Shown: positions 1-8,211 of the stretch, in pieces
Layout: every line of letters starts with the position of its first letter
How positions within the stretch are numbered: position 1 is the first letter of the stretch
DNA from: Phycicoccus sp. M110.8
GTDB taxonomy: Bacteria; Actinomycetota; Actinomycetes; Actinomycetales; Dermatophilaceae
DNA: 64,000 bases
Direction of reading: 5' to 3'
Assembly: GCF_032464895.1 (NCBI RefSeq)
Contig: NZ_JAWDIC010000001.1
Span: 1,860,001-1,924,000, forward strand
The notes under the pieces: generated by a model
Told to the model about the DNA's origin: nothing
The model's database searches: none
Seen by the model: the letters and a program-made list of their open reading frames with translations, nothing else
Position numbers and translations under genes: made by a program

Positions 1-1
1 G

Positions 2-1243
2 CGCGAGGACCCCGACCGGGTCCGCGCGAGCCAGCGCGCCCGTGGCGAGGACGAAGGGGTGGTCGACGCGGTGCTGTCCGCGGACGACCGCCGGCGGGCC
101 AGCCTCACCGAGTTCGAGCGGCTGCGGGCCGAGCAGAAGTCGATGGGCAAGCAGGTCGCGCAGGCGCAGGGCGAGGAGAAGCACGCCCTCCTGACGAAGA
201 CCAAGCACATCGCGGCCCAGGTGAAGTCGCTGCAGGCCGACGCCGATGCCGCCGAGGAGGAGCTCGGCACCCTCATCCGGCAGATCGGCAACGTCGTCGA
301 GCCGGGCGTCCCGGTCGGCGGCGAGGACGACTACGAGGTGCTCGAGACGGTCGGCGAGGTGCCGACCTTCGACTTCGAGCCCCGCGACCACCTCGAGCTC
401 GGCGAGATGCTGGGCGCAGTCGACATGGAGCGCGGCGCCAAGGTCTCGGGCTCGCGGTTCTACTTCCTCACGGGGGTCGGCGCGCGGCTCGAGCTGGCGC
501 TGCTGAACATGGGCATCGCGCAGGCCGTCGAGCACGGGTTCACCCCCGTCATCACCCCGACGCTGGTCAAGACCGACGTCATGGCGGGTGCGGGGTTCAT
601 CGACAAGCACTCCGAGGAGGTCTACCGGCTCGCCGACGACGACCTCTGGCTCACCGGCACCTCGGAGGTCGCGCTCGCCGGCTTCCACGCCGACGAGATC
701 CTCGACCTGTCGGCGGGGCCGAAGCGGTATGCCGGGTGGTCGGCCTGCTACCGCCGCGAGGCCGGGTCGTACGGCAAGGACACCCGCGGCATCATCCGCG
801 TGCACCAGTTCCACAAGGTCGAGATGTTCACCTACTGCCGGGTCGAGGACGCCGCCGCGGAGCACCAGCGGCTGCTCGGCTGGGAGAAGGAGATGCTCGC
901 CAAGATCGAGGTCCCCTACCGCGTCATCGACACGGCGGCGGGCGACCTCGGTGGTCCGGCGGCGCGCAAGTTCGACTGCGAGGCGTGGGTGCCGACGCAG
1001 GGCCGCTACCGCGAGCTGACGTCGACCTCGAACTGCACGACCTACCAGGCGCGGCGGCTCAACACGCGTGAGCGCGACCCGAACGGCCAGGGCACCCGGG
1101 CCGTCGCCACCCTCAACGGCACGCTCGCCACGACCCGGTGGATGGTCGCGATCCTGGAGAACCACCAGCAGGCCGACGGCTCGGTCGTCGTGCCGAAGGC
1201 GCTCCAGCCGTACCTCGGCCTCGAGGTCCTCCGCCCCGCCTGA
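2..1243 (+). CDS. serS: Seryl-tRNA synthetase (5' end outside window)
   Basis: This class II synthetase charges tRNA-Ser with serine in the cytoplasm. The open frame is already running at base 2, so the true start lies before the window; the in-frame GTG at 59 is internal. The visible 413 residues begin with the tRNA-binding coiled-coil arm (about residues 25-110, rich in E/K/Q/A). The catalytic core follows, with motif 2 (CYRREAG near residue 249, then FHKVEMF) and motif 3 ([10 protein letters not shown] near residue 373). Only the first handful of residues should be missing. A cluster of palindromes starts 16 bases after the stop. Identification is secure. Confidence 0.97.
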   Translation, partial: REDPDRVRASQRARGEDEGVVDAVLSADDRRRASLTEFERLRAEQKSMGKQVAQAQGEEKHALLTKTKHIAAQVKSLQADADAAEEELGTLIRQIGNVVEPGVPVGGEDDYEVLETVGEVPTFDFEPRDHLELGEMLGAVDMERGAKVSGSRFYFLTGVGARLELALLNMGIAQAVEHGFTPVITPTLVKTDVMAGAGFIDKHSEEVYRLADDDLWLTGTSEVALAGFHADEILDLSAGPKRYAGWSACYRREAGSYGKDTRGIIRVHQFHKVEMFTYCRVEDAAAEHQRLLGWEKEMLAKIEVPYRVIDTAAGDLGGPAARKFDCEAWVPTQGRYRELTSTSNCTTYQARRLNTRERDPNGQGTRAVATLNGTLATTRWMVAILENHQQADGSVVVPKALQPYLGLEVLRPA

Positions 1244-1260
1244 CGCTCCGCGGCATCCCC

Positions 1261-1329
1261 GCAAAACGGCAGTTGCTCGGCATCACTCGGGTTGTTGTCC
1301 CGCGGTTTGCCGAGCAACCGCTGTTTTGC
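1261..1329. repeat. REP-like palindrome, first hairpin
   Basis: Bases 1261-1282 pair with 1308-1329 as a 22-bp stem with two mismatches, one of them a G-T wobble, and a 25-nt loop. The arm begins GCAAAACGGCAGTTGC, which recurs exactly at 1346. The stem lies between two forward genes, so it could also end serS transcription, although no T-run follows. I infer a member of a dispersed intergenic repeat family. Confidence 0.75.
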
Positions 1330-1345
1330 GCTCCCGGGTGGATCC

Positions 1346-1416
1346 GCAAAACGGCAGTTGCTGGCGTGAAACGGAACTGCCGAACTGCCGTTTCGTGCCG
1401 GCAACTGCCGTTTCGC
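1346..1416. repeat. REP-like palindrome, second nested hairpin
   Basis: Bases 1346-1365 pair with 1397-1416 (18 of 20 complementary). Inside them a 7-bp hairpin forms from GAAACGG (1368-1374) and CCGTTTC (1388-1394), and AACTGCCG is tandemly repeated at 1375-1390. The outer arm starts with the same 16 bases as the first hairpin at 1261. Two linked copies in inverted arrays resemble bacterial REP/BIME elements. Confidence 0.75.
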
Positions 1417-1454
1417 ATGGGGTCACTCCGCGTTGCCCGTTTCGGCGACCCGGT

Positions 1455-1460
1455 TAGGTT
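1455..1460 (+). promoter_or_regulatory. -10 hexamer TAGGTT of lldD
   Basis: TAGGTT matches the actinobacterial TANNNT -10 element and lies exactly 7 bases before the GTG start of lldD. This spacing is typical of leaderless transcripts. It supports the GTG at 1468 over the in-frame upstream starts. Confidence 0.6.
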
Positions 1461-1467
1461 GGATGGC

Positions 1468-2679
1468 GTGACGCAACGACAGCTGCCGAAGTGGTCCGAG
1501 CTCAAGCCGCTGCTGCGACCCAAGCCGCTCCAGCTCGACCCCACGCGGCGACGGCTCGACTCCGCGCTGACCATCGCCGACCTGCGCGCGGTCGCGAAGC
1601 GGCGCACCCCGCGCTCGGTCTTCGACTACACCGACGGCGCCGCCGAGGGCGAGATCAGCCTGCGCCGGGCACGCGGCACCTTCGCGAACCTCGAGTTCCG
1701 GCCGGCGATCCTGCACGACGTCTCGGCCATCGACACGACGACGTCCTTCCTGGGGAAGCCGTCCGCGTTGCCGTTCTCGTTCGCGCCGACCGGCTTCACC
1801 CGGATGATGCAGCACGAGGGCGAGCGCGCGGTGGCCCGCGTCGCCCAGCGCACCGGCATCCCGTACACCCTCTCCACCATGGGCACGACGTCGATCGAGG
1901 ACGTCGCGGCCGCGGCTCCCGAGGCCCGCAAGTGGTTCCAGCTCTACGTCTGGCGTGACCGCAGCGCCGGCGAGGACCTCATGCGCCGTGCCCGGCAGGC
2001 CGGGTACGAGGCGCTCGTCCTCACCGTCGACGTGCCGGTGGCAGGCGCCCGGCTGCGCGACGCCCGCAACGGCTTCTCGATCCCGCCGGCCCTGACCGTG
2101 CGCACGGTCGCGGACGCCGCGATGCACCCGGCGTGGTGGGTCAACCTGCTCACCACCGAGCCGCTGACGTTCGCGAGCCTCAGCTCCTGGGACGGCACGA
2201 TCGCCGAGCTGCTCGACGCGCTCTTCGACCCGACGATGACGCTGGCCGACCTGGAGTGGGTGCGCTCGCAGTGGGACGGGCCGCTCGTCATCAAGGGCAT
2301 CCAGACGGTCGAGGACGCGCGCACCGTCTTCGACGCCGGCGTCGACGCGATCGTCCTGTCCAACCACGGCGGCCGCCAGCTCGACCGCGCGCCCGTCCCG
2401 CTGCGGCTGCTGCCCGAGGTCCGCGAGGCGCTCGGCCCGGACAAGGAGGTCATGCTCGACACGGGCGTCATGTCCGGCGCCGACGTCGTGGCCGCGGTGG
2501 CGCTCGGAGCCAGCAGCGTCATGGTCGGCCGCGCCTACCTCTACGGGCTCATGGCCGGTGGCGAGGCGGGGGTGCAGCGGGCGGTCGACATCCTCACCGC
2601 CGAGGTCCGGCGCACCATGGCGCTGCTCGGCGTCCCCACCGTCGCGGACCTGCGCCCGCACCACGTCCGGCTCCCGTAG
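1468..2679 (+). CDS. lldD: L-lactate dehydrogenase (quinone), FMN-dependent
   Basis: A membrane-associated flavoenzyme of the alpha-hydroxy-acid oxidase family that oxidises L-lactate to pyruvate and feeds the quinone pool. The 403-residue product has an APTGFTRMM substrate/FMN-binding segment near residue 110, the active-site SNHGGRQLD motif with His300, and the phosphate-binding run [16 protein letters not shown] followed by VGRAYLYGL. The N-terminus and overall order resemble mycobacterial LldD2 more than glycolate oxidase. The open frame extends upstream, but GTG 1468 sits 7 bases after a TAGGTT element. Its TAG stop supplies the first bases of the next gene's -10 element. Confidence 0.9.
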   Translation: MTQRQLPKWSELKPLLRPKPLQLDPTRRRLDSALTIADLRAVAKRRTPRSVFDYTDGAAEGEISLRRARGTFANLEFRPAILHDVSAIDTTTSFLGKPSALPFSFAPTGFTRMMQHEGERAVARVAQRTGIPYTLSTMGTTSIEDVAAAAPEARKWFQLYVWRDRSAGEDLMRRARQAGYEALVLTVDVPVAGARLRDARNGFSIPPALTVRTVADAAMHPAWWVNLLTTEPLTFASLSSWDGTIAELLDALFDPTMTLADLEWVRSQWDGPLVIKGIQTVEDARTVFDAGVDAIVLSNHGGRQLDRAPVPLRLLPEVREALGPDKEVMLDTGVMSGADVVAAVALGASSVMVGRAYLYGLMAGGEAGVQRAVDILTAEVRRTMALLGVPTVADLRPHHVRLP

Positions 2680-2682
2680 GTT
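2677..2682 (+). promoter_or_regulatory. -10 hexamer TAGGTT overlapping the lldD stop codon
   Basis: The TAG stop of lldD is also the first half of TAGGTT, which stands 6 bases before the ATG of the HAD gene. This arrangement would give the HAD gene its own leaderless transcript despite the tight packing. Confidence 0.5.
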
Positions 2683-2688
2683 CGGGGC

Positions 2689-3486
2689 ATGAAGCCCCAC
2701 CTCGTCGCGCTCGACGTCGACGGCACCACCATCGACCACGCGGGCGTCCTGTCGCCGGCCGTCCGCGACGCCGTCCGCGACGTGGTGGCCGCCGGCCACC
2801 ACGTCATCGTCTCGACCGGCCGCTCGATCGTGGCGACCACCCCGATCCTCGAGGAGCTCGGGATCACCACGGGGTATGCCGTGTGCTCCAACGGCGCGGT
2901 GACGATCGAGCTGGATCCCGCCGAGGACAGGGGATTCCGCGTGCTGGAGGCCGTCACGTTCGACCCGGCGCCCGCGCTCAACCTGCTGCGCGTCGAGTGG
3001 CCGGACGCCGTCGTGGCAGTCGAGGAGCTGGGTGTCGGGTTCAAGCTGAGCGCACCGTTCCCCGACGGCGAGCTCCAGGGCGAGCTGCGGGTCGTGCCGT
3101 GGGACGAGCTGGTCGCCGACCCGGTGACCCGCGTGACCTTCCGGGCACCCGAGGGCACCGCCGAGGACTTCCTGGCCCTCACGGAGCGGATCGGCCTGCA
3201 CGGGGTCAACTACGCGGTCGGCTTCTCGGCCTGGCTCGACCTCAACCCCGAGGGCGTCTCCAAGGGCTCGGCGTTGGAGATCCTGCGCCGTCGCCTCGAC
3301 GTCGAGCCGCGGTACACCGTCGCGGTGGGCGACCAGCGCAACGACGTCGAGATGCTGCACTGGGCCGCGCGCGGCGTGGCCATGGGCAACGCCCCCGACG
3401 AGGTGAAGGCGGTCGCCGACGAGGTGACCGGCCACGTGGACGACGACGGCCTGCTGCCGGTGCTGCTCTCCCTGCTCGAGGGATGA
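2689..3486 (+). CDS. HAD-superfamily (Cof-type) phosphatase
   Basis: A 265-residue cytoplasmic haloacid-dehalogenase phosphatase of the Cof/YbiV type, probably acting on sugar or nucleotide phosphates; the substrate cannot be read from sequence. Motif I is DVDGT at residues 9-13, with Asp9 as nucleophile and Asp11 as acid/base. Motif II is the STGRS threonine region near residue 44. The KGSAL lysine motif lies near residue 190. Motif IV is GDQRND at 214-219, which binds magnesium. A long central cap fits class IIB. It starts 9 bases after lldD and has a leaderless-type promoter across the lldD stop. Confidence 0.88.
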   Translation: MKPHLVALDVDGTTIDHAGVLSPAVRDAVRDVVAAGHHVIVSTGRSIVATTPILEELGITTGYAVCSNGAVTIELDPAEDRGFRVLEAVTFDPAPALNLLRVEWPDAVVAVEELGVGFKLSAPFPDGELQGELRVVPWDELVADPVTRVTFRAPEGTAEDFLALTERIGLHGVNYAVGFSAWLDLNPEGVSKGSALEILRRRLDVEPRYTVAVGDQRNDVEMLHWAARGVAMGNAPDEVKAVADEVTGHVDDDGLLPVLLSLLEG

Positions 3487-3502
3487 CGCGGTCCCTGCCG
3501 GG

Positions 3503-3508
3503 TAGCGT
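3503..3508 (+). promoter_or_regulatory. -10 hexamer TAGCGT
   Basis: TAGCGT lies 6 bases before the ATG at 3515 and fits TANNNT with leaderless spacing. It would drive the thioesterase-DUF2332 pair. Confidence 0.5.
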
Positions 3509-3514
3509 GCCGGT

Positions 3515-3856
3515 ATGCGCCACGTCGTGACGGCCGAGGACACGGCCAGGGCCCTCGGGAGCGGCGACGTCGAGGTGCTGGGGACGCCGCGGCTCCTGGC
3601 GTGGATCGAGGCGGCCACGGTCGAGGCGGCGGCGCCGCACGTGCCGGCCGGCTCCACGAGCGTGGGCCGGTCGGTCGAGCTCGCCCACCGCAGGCCGACC
3701 GCCGTGGGCGCGGCGGTCGAGGTCGTGGCCGACGAGCCGGTCGTCGAGGGCCACAGCCTGGTGTTCGACGTGCGGGCCGTGGACGACGAGGGGACGCTCG
3801 TCGCCGACGGCCGGGTCACCCGGGTCGTCGTCGACCGCGCCCGCTTCGACGTGTGA
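3515..3856 (+). CDS. FlK-like hotdog thioesterase family protein
   Basis: A 113-residue single-domain hotdog protein. Its pattern (TPRLLAWIEAATVEAA, then GSTSVGRSVELAHRRPTAVGAAVEV) matches the fluoroacetyl-CoA-thioesterase-like family, whose general members hydrolyse or bind acyl-CoA thioesters. The helix with Glu and Ala after LLAWIE and the central SVGRSVELAH strand are the recognisable parts. Substrate is unknown, and most homologues are not fluoroacetate enzymes. The stop overlaps the GTG of the DUF2332 gene (GTGA), so the two are likely translationally coupled. Confidence 0.75.
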   Translation: MRHVVTAEDTARALGSGDVEVLGTPRLLAWIEAATVEAAAPHVPAGSTSVGRSVELAHRRPTAVGAAVEVVADEPVVEGHSLVFDVRAVDDEGTLVADGRVTRVVVDRARFDV

Positions 3857-4833
3857 GCCCCGTCGCGGGTCCGCTCCCGGACGCAGTCACGGCCGAGTCC
3901 TTCCGGGCCTTCGCGCGCGGGCAGGCGGCCGGCTGGTCGCCCACCTACGAGCGGCTCGCGTATGCCGTGGCGCAGGACGAGCGCGTCCTCGGGCTGCTCG
4001 CCGGGCTCCCGGAGGCCACGCGGCAGCCCAACCTGCTCTTCGGGGTGGGGCGCCTGCTGGGTGCCCCGGTCGACGACCCGGACGCCTTTCCGCGGTGGGT
4101 CGTCACCCGGTGGGGTGACGTCGAGCGCGAGGTGCGCGGGCGGAGCACGCAGACGAACGAGGCGGCACGGTGCGCCACCCTCCTGCCGGCCCTGTCGTCG
4201 CTGCCCGGGCCGCTGGCCCTGCTCGAGTTGGGCGCGAGCGCCGGTCTGTGCCTCTACCCCGACCGCTACCGGTACGACTACGGCGACGGCGTGGTCGGCG
4301 ACGGCGACGGTCCGGTGCTGGGGTGCCGCTGGCTCGGCGACAGCACGCCACCGACCACCCGACCCGAGGTCGCCTGGCGGGCCGGGCTGGACCTGCACCC
4401 GCTCGACGTCGCGGACCCCGACCACCTGAGGTGGCTCGACTGCCTCGTGTGGCCCGAGCACGACGAGCGCCGCGAGAGGCTGCACGCCGCGGCACGCGTG
4501 GCGGCGCAGGACCCGCCGCTGCTCGTGACCGGCGACCTCGTCACCGACCTGCCGGCGCTCGCCCGGCGCGCCCCCGAGGGCGCGACCCTCGTGGTCCTGC
4601 ACACGGCGGTGCTCGCCTACGTCGACGCGCCCACCCGGGTCGCCTTCGTGGAGACGGTGCGCGGCCTGGGCGCGCACTGGCTCGCCAACGAGGCCCCGTC
4701 GCTGCTGTCGGGACTGCTGCCGGTCCCGCCGTCTTCGACCGCGGACGGGCCCCGTCCGTTCCTGACGGCGCTGGACGGCATACCGCTCGGCTGGTCCGGG
4801 CCCCACGGCCAGTCGTACCGACCGCTCACCTGA
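3853..4833 (+). CDS. DUF2332 family protein
   Basis: A 326-residue protein of the actinobacterial DUF2332 family, function unknown. Visible marks are an N-terminal helix with FARGQAAGWSPTYERL, a conserved LLEXGASAGLCLYPDRYRY segment that resembles a methyltransferase glycine-rich loop, and a C-terminal VVLHTAVLAYVD strand. The GASAGL loop makes an S-adenosylmethionine fold conceivable, but this is inference. GTG 3853 is chosen because it overlaps the preceding stop in a four-base GTGA. Longer frames upstream are only shadows of the thioesterase gene. Confidence 0.72.
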   Translation: MSPVAGPLPDAVTAESFRAFARGQAAGWSPTYERLAYAVAQDERVLGLLAGLPEATRQPNLLFGVGRLLGAPVDDPDAFPRWVVTRWGDVEREVRGRSTQTNEAARCATLLPALSSLPGPLALLELGASAGLCLYPDRYRYDYGDGVVGDGDGPVLGCRWLGDSTPPTTRPEVAWRAGLDLHPLDVADPDHLRWLDCLVWPEHDERRERLHAAARVAAQDPPLLVTGDLVTDLPALARRAPEGATLVVLHTAVLAYVDAPTRVAFVETVRGLGAHWLANEAPSLLSGLLPVPPSSTADGPRPFLTALDGIPLGWSGPHGQSYRPLT

Positions 4834-4864
4834 CGCACCCGCACCTGCCACACTGGGGCGCGCC

Positions 4865-5689
4865 ATGGCTGACCTGCACCTCACCTCGCCCGCCAACCCG
4901 CGCCTGAAGTCCCTCGCCGCGCTGCGCCGTCGCCGCGGCCGCGAGGAGGCGGGCCGCACCCTCGTCGAGGGGTACGAGGAGCTGTCGCTGGCCCTCGACG
5001 CGGGGGTCCTGCCCCAGGCCCTCTACTACTGCCCCGAGCTGATGCTCGACCCGGCGACCCAGACCCGCGTGGTCGACGAGGTCCGGGGCCGGGGCGTCGA
5101 CACGGTGCAGGTGTCGCGGGCCGCGTTCGAGAAGGTCGCCTACCGCGAGGGACCCGACGGCTTCCTCGCCGTGGTCCCGGCCGTGACGCGCACCTGCGCC
5201 GACCTCGAGCTCGGCGCGAGCCCGCTCGTCGTGCTCTGCCAGGGCGTGGAGAAGCCGGGCAACCTCGGCGCGATTCTGCGCACCGCCGACGCCGCCGGGG
5301 CCGACGCGGTGGTGGCGGCCGACCCGGTGACGGACTGGGGCAACCCCAACCTCGTGCGGGCGTCCAAGGGCACCGTCTTCAGCGTCCCGGTCGCCAGCGA
5401 CAGCACCGTCGACACCCTCGCGTGGCTCGACGCGCACGGCATCGCCCTCGTCGCGACGACTCCCGACACCGACCTGCTGCACACCGACGTCGACTACACC
5501 GGGCCCGTCGCGATCGCCGTCGGGGCCGAGAAGTACGGCCTCACCGACGAGGTGCTGGAGCGCGCGACGCACCGGGTCCGGATCCCGATGGCGGGCAAGG
5601 CGAACTCGCTCAACGTGGCGACATCGGCCGCCATCGTCATCTACGAGGCGGTGCGCCAGCGCGGCCTCGCGGGAGCCTCGTCACACTGA
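4865..5689 (+). CDS. SpoU/TrmH-family RNA methyltransferase
   Basis: A 274-residue 2'-O-ribose methyltransferase acting on rRNA or tRNA. The N-terminal substrate-binding domain (residues 1-100: SPANPRLKSLAALRRRRGREEAG) is of the L30e-like type found in RlmB/TsnR relatives. The C-terminal SPOUT knot domain carries motif 1 (EKPGNLGAILRTADAAGADAV), motif 2 (GAEKYGLTDEVL near residue 220) and motif 3 (IPMAGKANSLNVATSAAI near 245). These make the trefoil knot that binds S-adenosylmethionine. The exact target nucleotide cannot be assigned. It stands alone, 31 bases after DUF2332. Confidence 0.88.
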   Translation: MADLHLTSPANPRLKSLAALRRRRGREEAGRTLVEGYEELSLALDAGVLPQALYYCPELMLDPATQTRVVDEVRGRGVDTVQVSRAAFEKVAYREGPDGFLAVVPAVTRTCADLELGASPLVVLCQGVEKPGNLGAILRTADAAGADAVVAADPVTDWGNPNLVRASKGTVFSVPVASDSTVDTLAWLDAHGIALVATTPDTDLLHTDVDYTGPVAIAVGAEKYGLTDEVLERATHRVRIPMAGKANSLNVATSAAIVIYEAVRQRGLAGASSH

Positions 5690-5737
5690 CCCCACCCGTG
5701 TCAGGAGCACTGTCGGCCGTGTGTCACGATGTCACGT

Positions 5738-6373
5738 ATGCGAGTTGACCACGTGTCGTATGCGGCGGAGCACGACGGTCTGCAGGCGACCGCGGAACGC
5801 CTGTCGAAGCTGATCGGCGTCGATCCGGTCGACGGCGGCATCCACCCGCGGTTCGGCACTCGCAACGTGATCCTGCCGCTGGCGCACGACCGCTACGTCG
5901 AGGTCGTCGAGGTGCTCGACCACCCCGCCTCCGACAAGGCGCCGTTCGGCCAGGCCGTGCGTGCCCGGTCCGAGAACGGCGGCGGCTGGCTCGGCTGGGT
6001 CGTCGCCGTCGACGACATCAAGCCCGTCGAGGAGCGCATCGGCCGCCAGTCGGTCGAGGGCAACCGCCACCGTCCCGACGGCGTCGAGCTGCGCTGGCGC
6101 CAGCTCGGGGTCAAGGGCCTCATCTCCGACCCGCAGCTGCCGTTCTTCGTGCAGTGGGAGGACCGCAGCCTGCACCCGTCCGTGGGCGCCCACACCGAGG
6201 TGACCATCGAGGGCCTGCAGATCGCCGGCGACCCGGCCCGGGTCCGCGAGTGGCTGGACCTGCCGCCGGAGGGCACCTCCACCGTCATCGACTTCACCTT
6301 CGTGGCACCGCACGGCACCCCCGGGCTGCTCGCCGTCACCTTCGCGACCCCGACGGGCACCGTCACCGTCTGA
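5738..6373 (+). CDS. VOC-superfamily (glyoxalase-like) protein
   Basis: A 211-residue protein of the glyoxalase-like (PF13468-type) branch of the vicinal oxygen chelate superfamily. The N-terminus MRVDHVSYAAEHDGL gives the first metal-site histidine in the usual position, and FGTRNVILPL plus YVEVVEVLDHP form the first beta-alpha-beta-beta-beta module with a conserved Glu. No substrate is apparent. ATG 5738 is preferred over ATG 5729 because homologues begin directly at the RVDHV strand and CACGAT sits 7 bases upstream. A strong hairpin follows the gene. Confidence 0.78.
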   Translation: MRVDHVSYAAEHDGLQATAERLSKLIGVDPVDGGIHPRFGTRNVILPLAHDRYVEVVEVLDHPASDKAPFGQAVRARSENGGGWLGWVVAVDDIKPVEERIGRQSVEGNRHRPDGVELRWRQLGVKGLISDPQLPFFVQWEDRSLHPSVGAHTEVTIEGLQIAGDPARVREWLDLPPEGTSTVIDFTFVAPHGTPGLLAVTFATPTGTVTV

Positions 6374-6388
6374 CGCGACGTCACCTCG

Positions 6389-6423
6389 ACGCCCCGCCCG
6401 GTCCTGCGACCGGCGCGGGGCGT
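6389..6423. terminator. Bidirectional hairpin between convergent genes
   Basis: ACGCCCCGC (6389-6397) pairs with GCGGGGCGT (6415-6423) and CCGGTC (6398-6403) with GACCGG (6408-6413), around a four-base loop and one bulged base. It sits between the convergent VOC and MmcQ genes and can end both. There is no long T-run, as is usual at this GC content. Confidence 0.7.
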
Positions 6424-6450
6424 CGTCGTTGCGGTCTCTCTCGAGGCGGC

Positions 6451-6858
6451 TTACGTCGCCTCGAGGAACGCCTTCGCGAGCCGCTTCGGCGCGCGCGACA
6501 GCCACGCGTCTGTGATGACCTCGCGGAGCTCGGCAACCGTCAGCTCGCCGATGTCCCGCTCGCGCAGCAGCACGGCGTCGTAGCCGTCGAAGTGCGGCGT
6601 CGTGAACCACGGCCCGTCGGACTGCACCAAGGCGTCCTTGGCACCCGCGTCGGGCACGCGGAATCCCACGACGTCCTCCAGCCGCTCACCGGTCTCGGCG
6701 TCGACAGCATCCGGTCGTGGCTCGCGGAACCACACGAACGATCGGCTGCGCACCTGGTACGCCGGCCGCCCGCCCCGCGCAGCCGACTCCTCGACCTCCG
6801 GCAGGGCCAGCGCGATCGCGGCGATGTCCGCCACCGTCGCCCTGCGAGACCGTGCCAC
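6451..6858 (-). CDS. MmcQ/YjbR family DNA-binding-fold protein
   Basis: A 135-residue protein of the MmcQ/YjbR family (CyaY-like/double-wing fold), common in actinobacteria. Recognisable parts are the N-terminal ALALPEVEESAARGGRPAYQV segment, the FVWFREP strand, a basic RVPDAGAKDALVQS region, and the ELREVITDAWLSRAPKRLAKAF C-terminal helix. Some family members bind DNA, but no cellular role is established. The GTG start at 6858 is favoured over longer frames by a TACGGT element 7 bases upstream and by family length. Confidence 0.82.
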   Translation of the reverse strand: MARSRRATVADIAAIALALPEVEESAARGGRPAYQVRSRSFVWFREPRPDAVDAETGERLEDVVGFRVPDAGAKDALVQSDGPWFTTPHFDGYDAVLLRERDIGELTVAELREVITDAWLSRAPKRLAKAFLEAT

Positions 6859-6865
6859 GGACCCG

Positions 6866-6871
6866 ACCGTA
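6866..6871 (-). promoter_or_regulatory. -10 hexamer TACGGT (within GGCATAC-type octamer)
   Basis: Read on the minus strand, GCATACGGT supplies TACGGT 7 bases before the GTG of the MmcQ gene. The element overlaps one of the over-represented GTATGCC heptamers, although here the eighth base is C instead of G. Confidence 0.45.
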
Positions 6872-6905
6872 TGCCCGGGCGCAGGCCTCCAGCCACCCCT
6901 GACCG

Positions 6906-6984
6906 GACGTCTGCGCACAGACCATCGTGCTCCTGCGCACGGATCTGATCTGCGCGCAGTGACACGGACGTCTGTGCACAGACC
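6906..6984. repeat. Dispersed intergenic element, copy A
   Basis: A 79-base block with GTCTGCGCAC, CCTGCGCAC, the palindrome CTGCGCGCAG (6950-6959) and the perfect 14-base palindrome GTCTGTGCACAGAC near its end. It aligns without gaps to 45270-45348 at about three quarters identity. Both copies lie in spacers between divergent genes. It may be a regulator site array or a mobile palindrome. Confidence 0.65.
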
Positions 6985-7152
6985 CGCGTGGGGTGGGACG
7001 CGCGTGGGTGGGGCGCGCGTGGGAGGGGGCTGCCCGAACCGGAGACAGCGTCTACGACGAAAGCGCGACCCCGTCCCCCTCCCGCGGTCCTACCGTGGGG
7101 AGGCCGGTCACGTGCCCCTGGCCGGCGCCAGCGCCCGGGAGCAGGAGGGGCC

Positions 7153-7809
7153 GTGGACGCGACACCCGCACAACCCGTCCCGCCGTCCGTGCGCGCCCAG
7201 GTCCTCGCCACCGAGCACTGGTCGCTGCTCGCCACCCGGAGCATGACGTGGTCGGAGGTCATGAGCCGGATCACGATCCACCTCACCGTCACCTCCGCCT
7301 CGCTCGTCGTCCTCGCCCTCGTCGCGCAGGCGACCGGCTTCGGGACGGGCTTCCGGGTCATGGCGATCGGGCTGGCGGCATACTCGCTCGTCCTCGGCAC
7401 CCTCACCGCCGCCCGCGTCCACAACGCCAGCCACGACGACGCGGCCATGGTGCTCGGCATGAACCGGCTCCGCGCCGCCTACGTGGACCTCGACCCCGGC
7501 ATCGCGCCCTACCTCGTCGCCGGCACGACGAACGACCGGGACGGGCTGATGCAGACGTACCTCATGGGTGCCCGCCGCTCGACGTTCAGCCATGTCGTGG
7601 CGAGCACCGCCATGTTCATGAACGCCGTGAACACCATGGTCGCCGGCACGCTCGGGGCCCTGGTCGCGTATGCCGTGGGCGCTGGTCCCGTCGGCACGAG
7701 CATCGCCGGCGTGCTCACCGCGCTGTCCCACCTGGGGGTCATGGTGGAGTGGGGTCGTCGGACGTTCGGCGTGGACCCACCCGGGACGGGAGCGGGTCAG
7801 GTCCCCTAG
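7153..7809 (+). CDS. Membrane protein of unknown function
   Basis: A 218-residue protein I do not recognise. A cytoplasmic N-terminus (about 45 residues) is followed by two close hydrophobic helices (about residues 48-68 and 73-92), a central soluble part with YVDLDPGIAPYLVAGTTNDRDGLMQTYLMG, and two C-terminal hydrophobic helices (about 155-205). The MTWSEVMSRITIHLTV opening suggests a conserved actinobacterial small membrane family. The GTG start has a GGAGGGG site ending two bases before it, so spacing is short. Its stop overlaps the stop of the convergent gene in the four bases CTAG. Confidence 0.68.
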   Translation: MDATPAQPVPPSVRAQVLATEHWSLLATRSMTWSEVMSRITIHLTVTSASLVVLALVAQATGFGTGFRVMAIGLAAYSLVLGTLTAARVHNASHDDAAMVLGMNRLRAAYVDLDPGIAPYLVAGTTNDRDGLMQTYLMGARRSTFSHVVASTAMFMNAVNTMVAGTLGALVAYAVGAGPVGTSIAGVLTALSHLGVMVEWGRRTFGVDPPGTGAGQVP

Positions 7810-8165
7810 CTCGCGGGCGACCGCTCCTGCTGGTCGACCAGGGCCCTGATCGAGGGCAGCTGGGCGAGCCCGTTGACGACCACGGAGAACACGAGCAGTG
7901 CGACCGCCCACCCGTGGTGACCGGCCACCCACAGCCCGAGCGAGGCCAGCCCGAAGACCAGCACCTTCACCACCGGTCGCACGACCGGGCCGCCCCACCG
8001 GGCCCGCGGTGACGCGAACGCCCACCACACGGCGACCACCACCACCGGTGCGAGGACCGCGAGCACCCAGCCGCCCGCATACGAGCCCCACACGCCTGCC
8101 GCCACCGCCGCCAGCACCTCGTCCAGGAAGACGAGCGTCAGCACCACCCATCCCAGCGCGGCCAC
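7806..8165 (-). CDS. YrdB-family (DUF2568) membrane protein
   Basis: A 119-residue protein with four predicted transmembrane helices and the DUF2568/YrdB features: LTLVFLDEVLAAVAAGVWG in helix 1, the VWWAFASPRA loop, and PVVRPVVKVLVFGLA in helix 3. The Bacillus founder YrdB has no established biochemical role. It lies 46 bases downstream of purB on the same strand and may share its transcript. The terminal TAG overlaps that of the facing gene. Confidence 0.75.
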   Translation of the reverse strand: MAALGWVVLTLVFLDEVLAAVAAGVWGSYAGGWVLAVLAPVVVVAVWWAFASPRARWGGPVVRPVVKVLVFGLASLGLWVAGHHGWAVALLVFSVVVNGLAQLPSIRALVDQQERSPAS

Positions 8166-8211
8166 CCGCGTCCCCCTTCCTCCGTCCGGCCCCGTCGGCC
8201 GGCTCGTGCGG

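Noticed and set aside
1423-4959. A 1178-residue open frame on the minus strand
   Set aside because: It lies opposite lldD, the HAD, thioesterase and DUF2332 genes, all of which have clear family motifs. Its translation is Arg/Gly/Val-rich with no motif. It is an antisense shadow caused by high GC.
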